Origin: Filimonas effusa
Lineage (GTDB): Bacteria > Bacteroidota > Bacteroidia > Chitinophagales > Chitinophagaceae
Direction of reading: 5' to 3'
DNA: 64,000 nt
Assembly: GCF_004118675.1 (NCBI RefSeq)
Contig: NZ_SDHZ01000001.1
Coordinates: 1,860,001 to 1,924,000 of the forward strand
Shown: one piece after another, positions 19,017-28,736 of the stretch
Numbering within the stretch: position 1 is the first letter of the stretch
Layout: each line of letters starts with the position of its first letter
Translations under genes and position numbers: made by a program
Notes under the pieces: model-generated
The model's database searches: none
Told to the model about the DNA's origin: nothing
The model's input: the letters and a program-made list of their open reading frames with translations, nothing else

Positions 19017-20357
19017 ATGAAAAAAATGAAGTTTGCGCTGGTACTTGTATGTTCAACCGCGCTGCACTTATGCACATTGGCCCAGGATAATTTTCCGGAT
19101 GGCACACCGATACCGGAATGGTTCAGACAAAATGACCGGACAGATATCAAAAAGCTGGGGCAGCAATACCGTATTACTGATTATAACGTGGTAAAAGACA
19201 GCAACGTTGTACAGACTGAGAAAATGCAGGCCGTTATTAATAAGGCGGCTGAGAAAGGCGGCGTTGTTGTTATTCCCAAAGGTACTTTTTTGAGCGGGTC
19301 TTTGTTTTTCAAGCAAGGCACGCACTTGTATCTTGAAGAGGGCGCCAGGCTCAAGGGCAGCGATGATATCAGCAATTTCCCGATCGTGCCAACGCGTATA
19401 GAAGGACAGACGGTCAAATATTTTGCTGCGCTGGTAAATGCTGACGGTGTGGATGGGTTTAGTATTTCAGGCAAAGGAACCATTGACGGCAACGGATTGC
19501 GTTACTGGAAGGCTTTCTGGTTGAGGCGGCAATTCAATCCTAATTGTACCAATATGGATGAAATGCGGCCAAGGCTTCTGTATATTTCGAACAGTAAAAA
19601 TGTACAGGTTTCCGGATTAAAGCTTATCAACTCCCCCTTCTGGACGAATCATTTTTACAAGTGTGAAAATGTGAAACTCCTGGATCTTTATATTTATTCG
19701 CCGGAGAAGCCTGTTAAGGCGCCCAGTACAGATGCGGTAGATATTGATGTTTGCAAGAATTTTCTTATCAAGAATTGCTATATGTCGGTTAATGATGATG
19801 CGGTGGCATTGAAGGGAGGTAAAGGTCCGCTTGCTGATAAGGATGAGAACAACGGAGGCAATTTCAACATTGTCATTGAAGATTGCACCTATGGGTTTTG
19901 TCATGGAGCGTTGACGCTGGGGAGTGAGTCGATACATAACCGGAATATTGTTCTGCGCCGCATAAAGATCAATCATGCGCAACGGTTATTGTGGCTTAAG
20001 ATGCGTACTGATACGCCTCAGAATTATGAATATGTAAGGGTTGAGGATATTGAAGGCAGTGATATCGGCAGTTTCCTGTATATACGTCCCTGGGCCCAGT
20101 TCTTTGATCTTAAGGGAGAGAAGCGTTTGATAAAATCATCCGGCAGTCATATTACGATGCGTAATATCAAGGTTGGATGCGATGCTGTTTTTAAAGTAGA
20201 CAAAGTTGCTGAGAGTGAAACGTTCGAGTATCGTTTATCGGACTTCAGGTTTGAGAACCTGGCGTTACAGGCTAAGCAGGAAGCGAAGATAGACACATCG
20301 ATCGTAAAGGATTTCAAGCTTACAAATGTTATTGTTAACGGCGAGAAGGTGCAGTAA
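19017..20357 (+). CDS. GH28 polygalacturonase-family hydrolase
   Basis: A secreted 446-residue right-handed beta-helix enzyme. The start at 19017 is chosen because it begins a clear signal peptide (MKKMKFALVLVC to TLAQ); longer readings from 18942 or 19011 are possible. GH28 features are the rim motif STDAVDID, the catalytic pair Asp260-Asp261 in VNDDAVALKG, and His296 in CHGALTLGSE. The usual RIK motif reads W-L-K (LLWLKMR), so the conserved Arg of polygalacturonases is replaced by Trp. The substrate may therefore be something other than plain homogalacturonan. It is followed 28 nt later by a Gfo/Idh oxidoreductase on the same strand. Confidence 0.88.
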   Translation: MKKMKFALVLVCSTALHLCTLAQDNFPDGTPIPEWFRQNDRTDIKKLGQQYRITDYNVVKDSNVVQTEKMQAVINKAAEKGGVVVIPKGTFLSGSLFFKQGTHLYLEEGARLKGSDDISNFPIVPTRIEGQTVKYFAALVNADGVDGFSISGKGTIDGNGLRYWKAFWLRRQFNPNCTNMDEMRPRLLYISNSKNVQVSGLKLINSPFWTNHFYKCENVKLLDLYIYSPEKPVKAPSTDAVDIDVCKNFLIKNCYMSVNDDAVALKGGKGPLADKDENNGGNFNIVIEDCTYGFCHGALTLGSESIHNRNIVLRRIKINHAQRLLWLKMRTDTPQNYEYVRVEDIEGSDIGSFLYIRPWAQFFDLKGEKRLIKSSGSHITMRNIKVGCDAVFKVDKVAESETFEYRLSDFRFENLALQAKQEAKIDTSIVKDFKLTNVIVNGEKVQ

Positions 20358-20385
20358 GGTGTATATTTAAATAAACAAATTTGCT

Positions 20386-21360
20386 ATGATCAACTGGGGT
20401 ATCATTGGATGCGGGGATGTAACCGAGCGTAAGAGCGGTCCTGCCTTCAACAAAGTAAATGGCAGCAAGCTTCTGGCGGTAGCGCGCAGGGATGCCGAAA
20501 AGGCTGCAGATTATGCCAGGCGGCATGGTGTTGAAAGATGGTCCGGCGATGCCTATGCGCTACTGGAGATGAAAGATATCGATGCCATTTATGTGGCTAC
20601 CCCTCCCTCCTCTCACCTGGAGTATGTATGTGCTGCACTTGAAAAAGGGTTTTCGGTATATGTAGAGAAACCTGTGGCTTTGAATACTGCCGAGGCGCTG
20701 AAGATGGCGGAGGCTGCGCAAGCTTCTGCCGGCAAGCTGGTGGTAGCGCATTACAGGCGCAGGCTGCCTTTATTTCTTAAAGTAAAGGAACTGCTTGAGC
20801 AGAAGGTCATAGGAGAGATACGTACGGTTCAAATGCGGCTCTGGCAAAGTATCAAGCCAGCGCTTGTTACAACGGGCGCTGCCAACTGGCGGACTAACCC
20901 GGCGATATCCGGCGGCGGTTATTTTCATGATCTGGCTCCTCATCAGCTGGATCTGATGTTATACTTTTTTGGGGAGCCGGTTCATTATGATGGGTTCAGC
21001 CAGTGCCAGGCCGGCGATGACGGAGTAGCTGATCAGACCTCCGGGACCATTTTATTTGCCGATAAGATCGTGTTCAATGGCAGCTGGTGTTTCAATGTTG
21101 CCGATACAGATACCATCGATGAATGTGAGATCATTGGCAGCGCCGGCAGCATTCGCTTTGCCGTTTTTGGACAGCGGATCGTGGTTAAAGATGGCAACGG
21201 CGAGCAGGTGTTTGAGTTTGAGCATCCTGAGCATGTTCAGCAGCCTATGATCGCGAGTGTGGTGGGCTTTTTTAACGGGCAGGAGGAGAATCCATGCACG
21301 ATAGAGGAGGCTGTTGAGCTGATGAAGATCATGGATAAGTTTGCAAGGTTAACCGTATAG
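20386..21360 (+). CDS. Gfo/Idh/MocA family NAD(P)-dependent oxidoreductase
   Basis: A 324-residue cytoplasmic enzyme. Residues 1-120 form a Rossmann fold: WGIIGCGDVTERKSGPA at the N-terminus for the dinucleotide, and the family EKP motif in YVEKPVALNT. The C-terminal alpha/beta domain has GGYFHDLAPHQLDLM, with the His-Asp region near the active site. Family members oxidise or reduce sugars, inositols and sugar acids. It is co-transcribed with the GH28 gene, so a step in the catabolism of released sugar acids or rare sugars is likely, though the substrate cannot be read from sequence. Confidence 0.88.
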   Translation: MINWGIIGCGDVTERKSGPAFNKVNGSKLLAVARRDAEKAADYARRHGVERWSGDAYALLEMKDIDAIYVATPPSSHLEYVCAALEKGFSVYVEKPVALNTAEALKMAEAAQASAGKLVVAHYRRRLPLFLKVKELLEQKVIGEIRTVQMRLWQSIKPALVTTGAANWRTNPAISGGGYFHDLAPHQLDLMLYFFGEPVHYDGFSQCQAGDDGVADQTSGTILFADKIVFNGSWCFNVADTDTIDECEIIGSAGSIRFAVFGQRIVVKDGNGEQVFEFEHPEHVQQPMIASVVGFFNGQEENPCTIEEAVELMKIMDKFARLTV

Positions 21361-21407
21361 TATAATAGTTTTAGCAGCTATCGGGCAAGACATTTAATTT
21401 TCAAGTT

Positions 21408-21461
21408 CCTGGTCCTGCCGTTTGCCAGTTTTTCACAGAACTGACAAACGGCGAACCAGGT
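21408..21461. terminator. bidirectional terminator hairpin between convergent operons
   Basis: CCGTTTG (21418-21424) pairs with CAAACGG (21445-21451), and CAGTT pairs with AACTG inside it after one mismatch. Outer arms CCTGGT and ACCAGG extend the stem. It lies in the gap between the stops of the Gfo/Idh gene (plus) and the SusD gene (minus), where a shared terminator is expected. Confidence 0.65.
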
Positions 21462-21483
21462 GCAGTGATAAATACGGAAGGTT

Positions 21484-23121
21484 TTAGTATCCTGTATTTT
21501 GTTTAAGATTTGCGTTCTTAGCGATCTCCGTTCTGGGAATAGGATATAATGCGCGATAGTCGCCATTGGGCGAATGTGATAGCCATGATTTTTTAGTAAA
21601 TGCGCCAAAGCGGATCATATCTGTTCTGCGGCGTGCTTCCTGGCAAAACTCCCAGCCAAGTTCATCGAGGAAGCGGCCGTAGATGATATCGGCTCCACCT
21701 TCGTGTGTGGTAGTAAGGTGGTTGCGAAGGCCATAATCGTAGCCGCTGCCTTTCAGAAGGTCGGCCCCGGTTACCATTGCTTTGGCAGGGTTAGCTCTGA
21801 AATTCCGTTCACGTACCTGGGTTACAATGACGGCAGCCTCATTGGCCTCCCCCATTCTGAGTAAACACTCTGCTTTCATCATCAGCACATCGGCATACCT
21901 GAATAACGGCCAGTCGTTGCTAAGGCGGTTGGTAGCGCCCATGGCAATTTCGAACTTACCGAGCCGGAAGCCGTCTACCTCTTCGGACTGATCGACCCCT
22001 GCGACGTAGTTGCGGAAGGCCAGCGGTTTACCTGTGAATGCGCCCATAGTTCCGAAGATACTATCACCGGAGGCGGTATATTGTTGTCCTTTAATGTAGT
22101 TGTCGATGTAGCGGCTATCTGTGGTATCGAAGGTGCTGATAAATTGCGGCACGGCGCAGATGCCACCCCAGGGAGCCGACTGAAGGTTGTAGGTGGCCTG
22201 GTTTTCGGGCTGCAGCGTTTGCATATGAATATCGAAAGAGTTCCAATCGTTCACGTATTTAGAATCGAACGGCAGTGCGAATATGATCTCTTTAGAGTTC
22301 TGATTCTCTGTAATGAATACATTCTTCTGGTTACTTTCGAGGATGAAGAGATTTGACTGAATGATAGTATCGCAAACCGCTTTACATTTATCCCATTGCG
22401 GCGTACCTGTGTAGACCTCTGCATTAAGGTACATTTTAGCGAGCAATGTTAGCCCGGCCCATTTATTGAACTTACCATAGGTAGCCGTATTATTAGCGGT
22501 GCTAACGAGCGGGATATTGGTGAGCAGTTCGTTAATGATAAAATCATATACTTCTTTACGCGTGTTTTGTTTGGGAAGAAACCCTTCAGGAACGTTAAAC
22601 CTGTCGACCAGGGGTATGTTTCCATAGCAATCTATCAATACCCAATAGTAGGAAGCGCGCAGCAATTTTATTTCTGCGATAAGTGCGGTGGTATCTTTAG
22701 GCGCAACGGGGATAGCGCCAGACTGAGTTTGATAGATGATACGATTACAATTGGTGATGCCCTGGTAGGCTCTTGTCCAGATGTTGATAACGATATCGTC
22801 GTCGGTCGTCCATTTATGTTCATGAATTCTGCGATAGACGCCGCCATCGATCCAGCCGTTGGGGCGGGCGGGTGTTAACATCTGGTCACCGGCTACCTCC
22901 TGTGCGCGGTAAAGCGTATTCCATTGCAGGAGAAGTCCACGCCAGTCGACGTAAGCCGCGCCTGCGAGCGCTGCCAGGTCGGAGCTGGTGGGTGTAAATT
23001 CGTTTGCGATGATCTGGTTGTAGGAAACATCTTTGAGTTTGGTACAACCGCTGTTGACGGTAAGCATAGCGATGAAGCAGCTTAACGCGGAAAAATATAT
23101 GGCAATTTTCGTTTGTTTCAT
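21484..23121 (-). CDS. SusD/RagB family outer-membrane lipoprotein
   Basis: A 545-residue surface lipoprotein. The start at 23121 is preferred to 23151 because it avoids overlap with susC and begins MKQTKIAIYFS, leading to the lipobox LTVNSGC. The helical TPR-like SusD_N region and the C-terminal RagB/SusD domain are recognisable, including RYADVLMMKAECLLRMGEANEA and a late LGWEFCQEARRRTDMIRFG. SusD proteins cap the SusC pore and bind the glycan. It follows susC with a 16 nt gap. The context points to a pectin side-chain ligand. Confidence 0.92.
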   Translation of the reverse strand: MKQTKIAIYFSALSCFIAMLTVNSGCTKLKDVSYNQIIANEFTPTSSDLAALAGAAYVDWRGLLLQWNTLYRAQEVAGDQMLTPARPNGWIDGGVYRRIHEHKWTTDDDIVINIWTRAYQGITNCNRIIYQTQSGAIPVAPKDTTALIAEIKLLRASYYWVLIDCYGNIPLVDRFNVPEGFLPKQNTRKEVYDFIINELLTNIPLVSTANNTATYGKFNKWAGLTLLAKMYLNAEVYTGTPQWDKCKAVCDTIIQSNLFILESNQKNVFITENQNSKEIIFALPFDSKYVNDWNSFDIHMQTLQPENQATYNLQSAPWGGICAVPQFISTFDTTDSRYIDNYIKGQQYTASGDSIFGTMGAFTGKPLAFRNYVAGVDQSEEVDGFRLGKFEIAMGATNRLSNDWPLFRYADVLMMKAECLLRMGEANEAAVIVTQVRERNFRANPAKAMVTGADLLKGSGYDYGLRNHLTTTHEGGADIIYGRFLDELGWEFCQEARRRTDMIRFGAFTKKSWLSHSPNGDYRALYPIPRTEIAKNANLKQNTGY

Positions 23122-23137
23122 ATTCCAGAGATTAACG

Positions 23138-26100
23138 TTAGAAAGTAACATTCAGGCCGAAGCTGAAGGTGCGTGTGGTGGGATATTTATAGGGACTATC
23201 CATACCCGGATCGAGACCTGAGGTAGGCGTTTGGGCCACACCAGACTGAGCAGTAGAGGTACCGTTACGCAAGCTCACTTCGGGGTCGATGCCTTTATAG
23301 CCGGTGATGATAAAAGTATTGAGAGAGGACACATAAACGCGTGCCGACTGTATATATTTCGCCCCTGTTGTTTTCCATGTATATCCGATGGTGATGTTAT
23401 CTACTTTCCAGTAGTCGCCATTCTCGATATAGTAGCTATTAAATTCTACCGGGCTTTTGAGTTGAGTTTTACCGTAAACGGGGTCGTAGGCTGTTTTCAG
23501 GAGGTTATACTGTGCCTGGGTGGGGTTTTCGAGCATCATGCGCTGAAGGTTTGCTACCTGGAATTTAAAGGCTCCCCGCTGTGTAATTGCCAGATCCCAC
23601 TGTTTATACCTGAAGTTATTCTGCCAGCCTGCGTAGTAGCGCGGCAAGCCGTTTCCTATCACTTTTTTATCGCCAAAGGAGTGTGTTAATTCGGAGTAGT
23701 TGACAGGTTTGCCATCGCTGCCTTCATAGATCCACTGGCCATAGTTGGCGGCATCGCTTGCATTGTTATTGATGTCGATGACCTTGAAGCCGTAAAGATC
23801 ACCTACGGGGCCACCGACTTTGAGCAAATGTGAAAAGGTTTGGATGGGCGGGAAGATCGCTCCTACCTGGAGGTAGTTGGTAGATGTTTTATACAGATCG
23901 TTTGACAGGCTAATGAGCTTATTGCTATTGGTTGAGAAGTTGACGCTGGTATTCCATTCAAAATCCTTCTTTTTTATAGCGGTAAAGTTGAGCATTACCT
24001 CTACCCCTTTGTTCTGCATGGTACCTACGTTTGCCAGTGTCTGGTTGTATAAATTTGGCGGACTGGGCACATCGTAAAGGAAGAGCAGGTTATGGATCTT
24101 ACGATTGTAAAAGTCGACGGTACCGCTGATACGATTATTTGCCAACGTGAAGTCTAAACCGATATTGGTTTCTCTTTTCTCCTCCCATCTGAGGTCGGGG
24201 TTAGCGTTCTGGGTGGGTACGAGCGTTTGCACCCATTGTCCGTTGGAATAGACGAAGCCGCCATAGCCAATGACGGCCACGCCTCTGAACAGATCAGTTG
24301 GCTGGGAGCCTGTAACACCATAGCCGGCCCTTAATTTCAAGTCGTTAAAGATGCGTTGTTTTTGCATGAAGTTTTCCTTGCTGATCCGCCATCCTGCGGA
24401 TACTGCGGGGAACATACCCCATGGGTTTTTAGTACCCCATAACTGGCTGGCTTCTTCGCGGCGTATGCTGGCCATGAGCAGGTATTTCTGGTTATAGTTA
24501 TAAGAAATTCTGCCGAAGAAGCCTATAAGGTTGGTCTGGCTTTTAAAGCTATTAATGAGCCCCTGGAAGTTACCGCTACTGATTGCCCTGCCCAGGCCTA
24601 TGTTATTCCATCCGAACCTATCGGTAGGGAAATCCCAGTTTTCGGTACTATTACTGTTGTAGTCATTTTCCTGGTAGCTATAGCCGCCGAGCAGGGTAAA
24701 CTGATGCCTGTTTACAGTTCTGGCATATTCGGCGGTAAGCTCCATGAGGCGGTCGGTAGAAGCATCACCATTAACGCGGGCGTATCCGTTTCTACCATCG
24801 CGTAATGTGCTTACATGCTGTTTGGTTTCGTTGTAGCCGGCTTCGAGCTGTCTTTTAGCATAAGAAAAAACTGCACTCAATTTCAATCCTTTCAAGGGTG
24901 CAAACACGATGCTTCCTTTATACCTGTTGTTCAGTTCTTTACTAAGGCCGTCGCTTTCCATGAGATCGGACACCGGGTTTTCGTAGTCGAACTTGGTGAG
25001 TTCCTGGAACCAGGTACCATCGGGGTTCGTGAGAGGAGCGGTAGGATTCTGGAGGGTAGCCTGCCTGTAGATATTGCTGTTAAAGCCATTGAACCTTCGT
25101 GAGGAGCTAAACATATTGACATTAATACGGAGCTTATTGTCGAACATGCTATGGTTGAAATCGGCCCTGGCGGAGAACAACTGATTATAAGATTTTTTAA
25201 AGATACCTTCCTGCATGTTATAGATAACGGAGGCGAGATAATTGGTAGTGGCATTACCACCGCGCACGGTAAGGTTATGAGACTGCAGAACAGGTGTGCG
25301 GGTGATAGCTTTGAGCCAATCGGTATTTTGTTTGTAGTCGGGCATTTCGAGTTTACGTTGCCCGGCAGCCAACTGGTCTCTAAAATCTGCTGCAGTGGAT
25401 AGGTTGAGCTTACGGGCAATGGTCTGTGTGCCCAGGAAAGCGCTGTATTCCACTGCTGTTTTGCTATTGGCGCCTGCTTTTTTGGTAGTAATGATGATGA
25501 CACCATTAGTTCCCCTGGTTCCATAGATAGCTGCCGCTGAACCATCTTTAAGCACATCTACAGATTCGATATCCTGCGGTGCCACAGTTCTGAGGTCGCC
25601 GGGTATACCATCGATCAGGATCAGCGGGTTTTGGTTGGCTCCCATGAGCGTTGTTTGTCCGCGCAGCAGGATCTGCGTAGCGCCTGTTGGGTCGCCATTG
25701 GGAGAGATCACGGATAGGCCGGCCACCTTCCCCTGGATAAGTTGCCCTGCATCTGTTACGGAACCCTTAATAAAGTTATCAGACTTTACGGAAGCCACGG
25801 CGCTGGTAAGCTCGCCTTTGCGTTGTGTGCCATAACCTACAACCACTACTTCGTTCAGGCTGGCGTTTACGGGCACCAGTTTCACCTGCAATTCCTGCGA
25901 TTCAGCATTGACAGTAACTTGTGCGGTTTCGTATCCTACATAAGATATTTCGAGTGTCACCGGCAGTTTGCTTACTGTAAGTTTAAAGCTGCCATCGTCT
26001 TTGGAAACAGTATTATGCCCGGCTTGTTTGTCGGCGATGGTAGCGCCTGCAAGCGGCTCGCCCTGCTGGCCCTGAACTTTACCGGAGACGGTAATAGCGG

Positions 26101-26425
26101 GCTGTGCGGCGAGCAGGAGCATACTGGCTTCTCTCTTTTCTTTGAGTACGATCATTTTGTCGATAAGTGCATAGGTAAAGGGCTGATCTTTAAAGCACAT
26201 ATCCAACAATTGTTCGAGCGAGACCTTTGTAGCAACAAAGTTCACAGACCTGCTTTTTTTAAGCATGCTGGCTGTATATACGAAGGAGTAGCCGGTTTGT
26301 TTACTGATATCGGTGAACACCTTTTTTAGCGGGACATTACTGGCTTCATAAGATATTTGTTGCGGCAGTCCTTCAGCGGCAATGGCAACAGAAAATACGA
26401 ACATCAATACAATCGTTAATTTCAT
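23138..26425 (-). CDS. SusC/RagA family TonB-linked outer-membrane transporter with STN domain
   Basis: A 1095-residue transporter from the preferred start; a reading from 26494 adds 23 residues. After the signal peptide (MKLTIVLMFVFSVAIAA) come an STN signalling domain (about residues 20-100), a carboxypeptidase-regulatory-like domain (about 115-200), the TonB box/plug with YGTQRKGELTSAV, the LLRGQTTLMGANQNPLILID region, and the 22-strand barrel ending in FSFGLNVTF. The STN domain implies signalling to the FecR anti-sigma protein encoded just upstream. A TATGTTTG motif on the minus strand (26478-26485) lies between the two possible starts and supports the shorter one. It imports oligosaccharide with its SusD partner. 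Confidence 0.92.
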   Translation of the reverse strand: MKLTIVLMFVFSVAIAAEGLPQQISYEASNVPLKKVFTDISKQTGYSFVYTASMLKKSRSVNFVATKVSLEQLLDMCFKDQPFTYALIDKMIVLKEKREASMLLLAAQPAITVSGKVQGQQGEPLAGATIADKQAGHNTVSKDDGSFKLTVSKLPVTLEISYVGYETAQVTVNAESQELQVKLVPVNASLNEVVVVGYGTQRKGELTSAVASVKSDNFIKGSVTDAGQLIQGKVAGLSVISPNGDPTGATQILLRGQTTLMGANQNPLILIDGIPGDLRTVAPQDIESVDVLKDGSAAAIYGTRGTNGVIIITTKKAGANSKTAVEYSAFLGTQTIARKLNLSTAADFRDQLAAGQRKLEMPDYKQNTDWLKAITRTPVLQSHNLTVRGGNATTNYLASVIYNMQEGIFKKSYNQLFSARADFNHSMFDNKLRINVNMFSSSRRFNGFNSNIYRQATLQNPTAPLTNPDGTWFQELTKFDYENPVSDLMESDGLSKELNNRYKGSIVFAPLKGLKLSAVFSYAKRQLEAGYNETKQHVSTLRDGRNGYARVNGDASTDRLMELTAEYARTVNRHQFTLLGGYSYQENDYNSNSTENWDFPTDRFGWNNIGLGRAISSGNFQGLINSFKSQTNLIGFFGRISYNYNQKYLLMASIRREEASQLWGTKNPWGMFPAVSAGWRISKENFMQKQRIFNDLKLRAGYGVTGSQPTDLFRGVAVIGYGGFVYSNGQWVQTLVPTQNANPDLRWEEKRETNIGLDFTLANNRISGTVDFYNRKIHNLLFLYDVPSPPNLYNQTLANVGTMQNKGVEVMLNFTAIKKKDFEWNTSVNFSTNSNKLISLSNDLYKTSTNYLQVGAIFPPIQTFSHLLKVGGPVGDLYGFKVIDINNNASDAANYGQWIYEGSDGKPVNYSELTHSFGDKKVIGNGLPRYYAGWQNNFRYKQWDLAITQRGAFKFQVANLQRMMLENPTQAQYNLLKTAYDPVYGKTQLKSPVEFNSYYIENGDYWKVDNITIGYTWKTTGAKYIQSARVYVSSLNTFIITGYKGIDPEVSLRNGTSTAQSGVAQTPTSGLDPGMDSPYKYPTTRTFSFGLNVTF

Positions 26426-26703
26426 AATCAAAAGGGTTTTGATTACGTTCTTTTGCGCCGCCTGCCTGAATTGGCGGCAAACATAAAATGGCATAGCTTT
26501 GAATTGAATTGGTTGAACAATAGGAGACGTGAGAAATTTTCATTGGCTTAACCAATTGCTACCGGGATTCCGCGGCAAACGGGATTCCGGTTCTTTATTA
26601 TTGGGGCCAAGCCACCGGGAGAGCGGCACATAACGGCCCGTAACGCTTGTTTGAACAAGGTCATTTTTTTCATTTGGCAAACTGTTTATGCGTATATAAG
26701 AAG

Positions 26704-27918
26704 CTAAGGATCTACAATAATTTTTTTCCCTTGTATGGTGAAGTGTACTTTTCCTGTTAATTCCAATGCTGTTAGCACATTAGCCAACCTCACCCTCCTG
26801 GAAGGCTGTGCGTAAAAGCGTTCGTTGTTTACGGAATGAAATTCGACTTCGACGTCGTACCAGCGGGCAATTTGCCTCATCACAGTTTCGATGCTTTCAT
26901 TTTCGAAATAGAAGAAGCCATTTTTCCATGCCATTGCTTCAGCGATATTTGCCGCTTTTTCCACTTTAATATTTCCCTGATCCGTTAACCTGGACTGCTG
27001 CCCGGGCTGAAGCATAACCGATTCGCCTCCATGACTAACCTTTACGCCACCTTCGAGCAGAGTAGTTTTCACGTAAGCTTCTTCGTTATAAGCCATGATA
27101 TTAAAGTGAGTGCCGGTGACGTATACCTCCTGCCCTTTTGCGATTACGATGAATGGTTTTTTGGAACCATTGGGAAGGCTGGCAGCAGCCACTTCGAAAT
27201 AGGCTTCGCCGGTAAGTTCCACTCTTCTTTCGTTGCCGGCAAACACTGCGGGAAATTTGAGTGCTGAAGCGGCGTTAAGCCACACTATCGTGCCATCGGA
27301 AAGTTTTACCTGGTACTGCCCTCCTCTTTGGGTGGAAACAGTATTGGCATATAACTGGTTATCGGGCAGAGAAGCAGATTGGCATTCGTACTCGAGGCGG
27401 TTAGGGGCTGCTTCTATCAAGGCGTTTCCCTGCGTGGCAAGCCGGCCATTAGCGACACTATCCAATAAGATCACGGTTCCATTAGCGAGTGTAAGCTGTG
27501 CTTTTCCTTGCGCCGGCGGTGTTGAAAGCAGTCTATTTTCAGCTGTAACAAGCGGTGTACTGTAGTCGCCGCCAGGCTTTTTAATCATCCAGATACGTGC
27601 TCCTAGCACTATCAAGGCAATCACCGCTGCGGCAGCCGTCCATTGCCATAAGCGCCTTATGGGTGCACGCTGTGTATTTTGTGCTGCGTGTACCTTTTCG
27701 AGCAATTGTTCTCTCAGCTTTTCAGCGCTTTTTTCGCTGATACGCAGCTGGGGATTTTGGGGTATTGTACCAAAATCGTCACGCATTTGCTGCAGCAGCA
27801 GGCGGTTAGGGGCACTGGTACGCAGCCATTCCATTACCTCCTGATACTGCTCAGGTGTGCAGCGGTTTTCGAGATAAAGGATCAGCAATTGTTTCATATG
27901 GCCGTTTTGGGCAGACAT
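26704..27918 (-). CDS. FecR family anti-sigma factor
   Basis: A 404-residue inner-membrane regulator. The N-terminal cytoplasmic part (about 1-85) would hold the sigma factor. One membrane segment lies about 88-108 (WQWTAAAAVIALIVLGARIWM). The periplasmic FecR domain follows, with GGQYQVKLSDGTIVWLNAAS and TGEAYFEV, and a C-terminal DUF4974-type region containing AWKNGFFYFENESIETVMRQI. It receives the signal from the STN domain of the SusC encoded next. It lies 78 nt after the sigma factor gene. An internal Met8 is an alternative start. Confidence 0.93.
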   Translation of the reverse strand: MSAQNGHMKQLLILYLENRCTPEQYQEVMEWLRTSAPNRLLLQQMRDDFGTIPQNPQLRISEKSAEKLREQLLEKVHAAQNTQRAPIRRLWQWTAAAAVIALIVLGARIWMIKKPGGDYSTPLVTAENRLLSTPPAQGKAQLTLANGTVILLDSVANGRLATQGNALIEAAPNRLEYECQSASLPDNQLYANTVSTQRGGQYQVKLSDGTIVWLNAASALKFPAVFAGNERRVELTGEAYFEVAAASLPNGSKKPFIVIAKGQEVYVTGTHFNIMAYNEEAYVKTTLLEGGVKVSHGGESVMLQPGQQSRLTDQGNIKVEKAANIAEAMAWKNGFFYFENESIETVMRQIARWYDVEVEFHSVNNERFYAQPSRRVRLANVLTALELTGKVHFTIQGKKIIVDP

Positions 27919-27996
27919 ATTCGTGGATAGTTATTGTTCTGTATATATATAATATCCCTGACAAGAAAGACAGGGTGGGTGGTTTATCATTTTTTT

Positions 27997-28626
27997 TCAA
28001 AAAAAAGTATACAGCAGTAAATAAAGGAGGACAGATTCTACCTGATAACATTGAAAGATAAATTCCCTGATGAACCTGGTGCCGAGGACCATATGTTCTT
28101 TTACCGTATTGCGGGATATATGTAACTGCGCCGCAACTTCATCGTAAGTGCATCCCTCCTGGCGGCATAACCTGAACACTTTTTTACGCTGAACGGGGAG
28201 GCGTTCGACGGCATTTTCGAACAGGCGCTGGTATTCTACCCAAAGCGCCATGGCCTGAGGATCTTCGGTAGTTGCGGCGAGGCTGCCTGCCAATACCAGG
28301 ATCTTTTCGTCGTCGGCCGCTATTTTCCTGAATGTCTTAAAGACTTTATTACGGGCGATCTTATATAGATAAGCGCTAAAGGTGGCACCGGGCCGCAGTT
28401 GTTTTCTTACCTCCCATAATTTCATAAAAACTTCCTGCAGGATATCTTCCGCCAACTGTGGCGACTTGAGATAGCGCAAAATAAATGCGTATAAAGATTC
28501 GTGGTAACGCTTATAAATAATATCGAAGGCGGCCACATCACCTTGTTGCAGCCTGAGGACAAGTTCGTTATCGTTGTAAGCAGTCAATGGCGTACGGGAG
28601 AATACATGACAAGAATCTTCGTTCAA
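27997..28626 (-). CDS. ECF RNA polymerase sigma-70 factor
   Basis: A 209-residue sigma factor. Region 2 lies about 25-95 (AEDILQEVFMKLWEVRKQL), and region 4 about 135-190, with the helix-turn-helix CTYDEVAAQLHISRNTVKEH. The C-terminal tail is very hydrophobic (SVLLYLLLYTFF). The only available start is TTG (28624-28626), since no ATG lies before the conserved region. A TACATTTG motif on the minus strand (28628-28635) ends 1 nt before it, so the true start or a leaderless mRNA should be considered. With the FecR and SusC/SusD genes that follow, it forms a substrate-induced regulatory unit. Confidence 0.92.
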   Translation of the reverse strand: MNEDSCHVFSRTPLTAYNDNELVLRLQQGDVAAFDIIYKRYHESLYAFILRYLKSPQLAEDILQEVFMKLWEVRKQLRPGATFSAYLYKIARNKVFKTFRKIAADDEKILVLAGSLAATTEDPQAMALWVEYQRLFENAVERLPVQRKKVFRLCRQEGCTYDEVAAQLHISRNTVKEHMVLGTRFIREFIFQCYQVESVLLYLLLYTFF

Positions 28627-28736
28627 ACAAATGTAAGAAAAGTTAAGGACCTGCTTTAAATTTCGTGTTTTGTAAAAAAGCTGCGCTAAACCGGCTTCTA
28701 TTTGCAGACAACAGCAATAGTTACTATTTTCATGCC

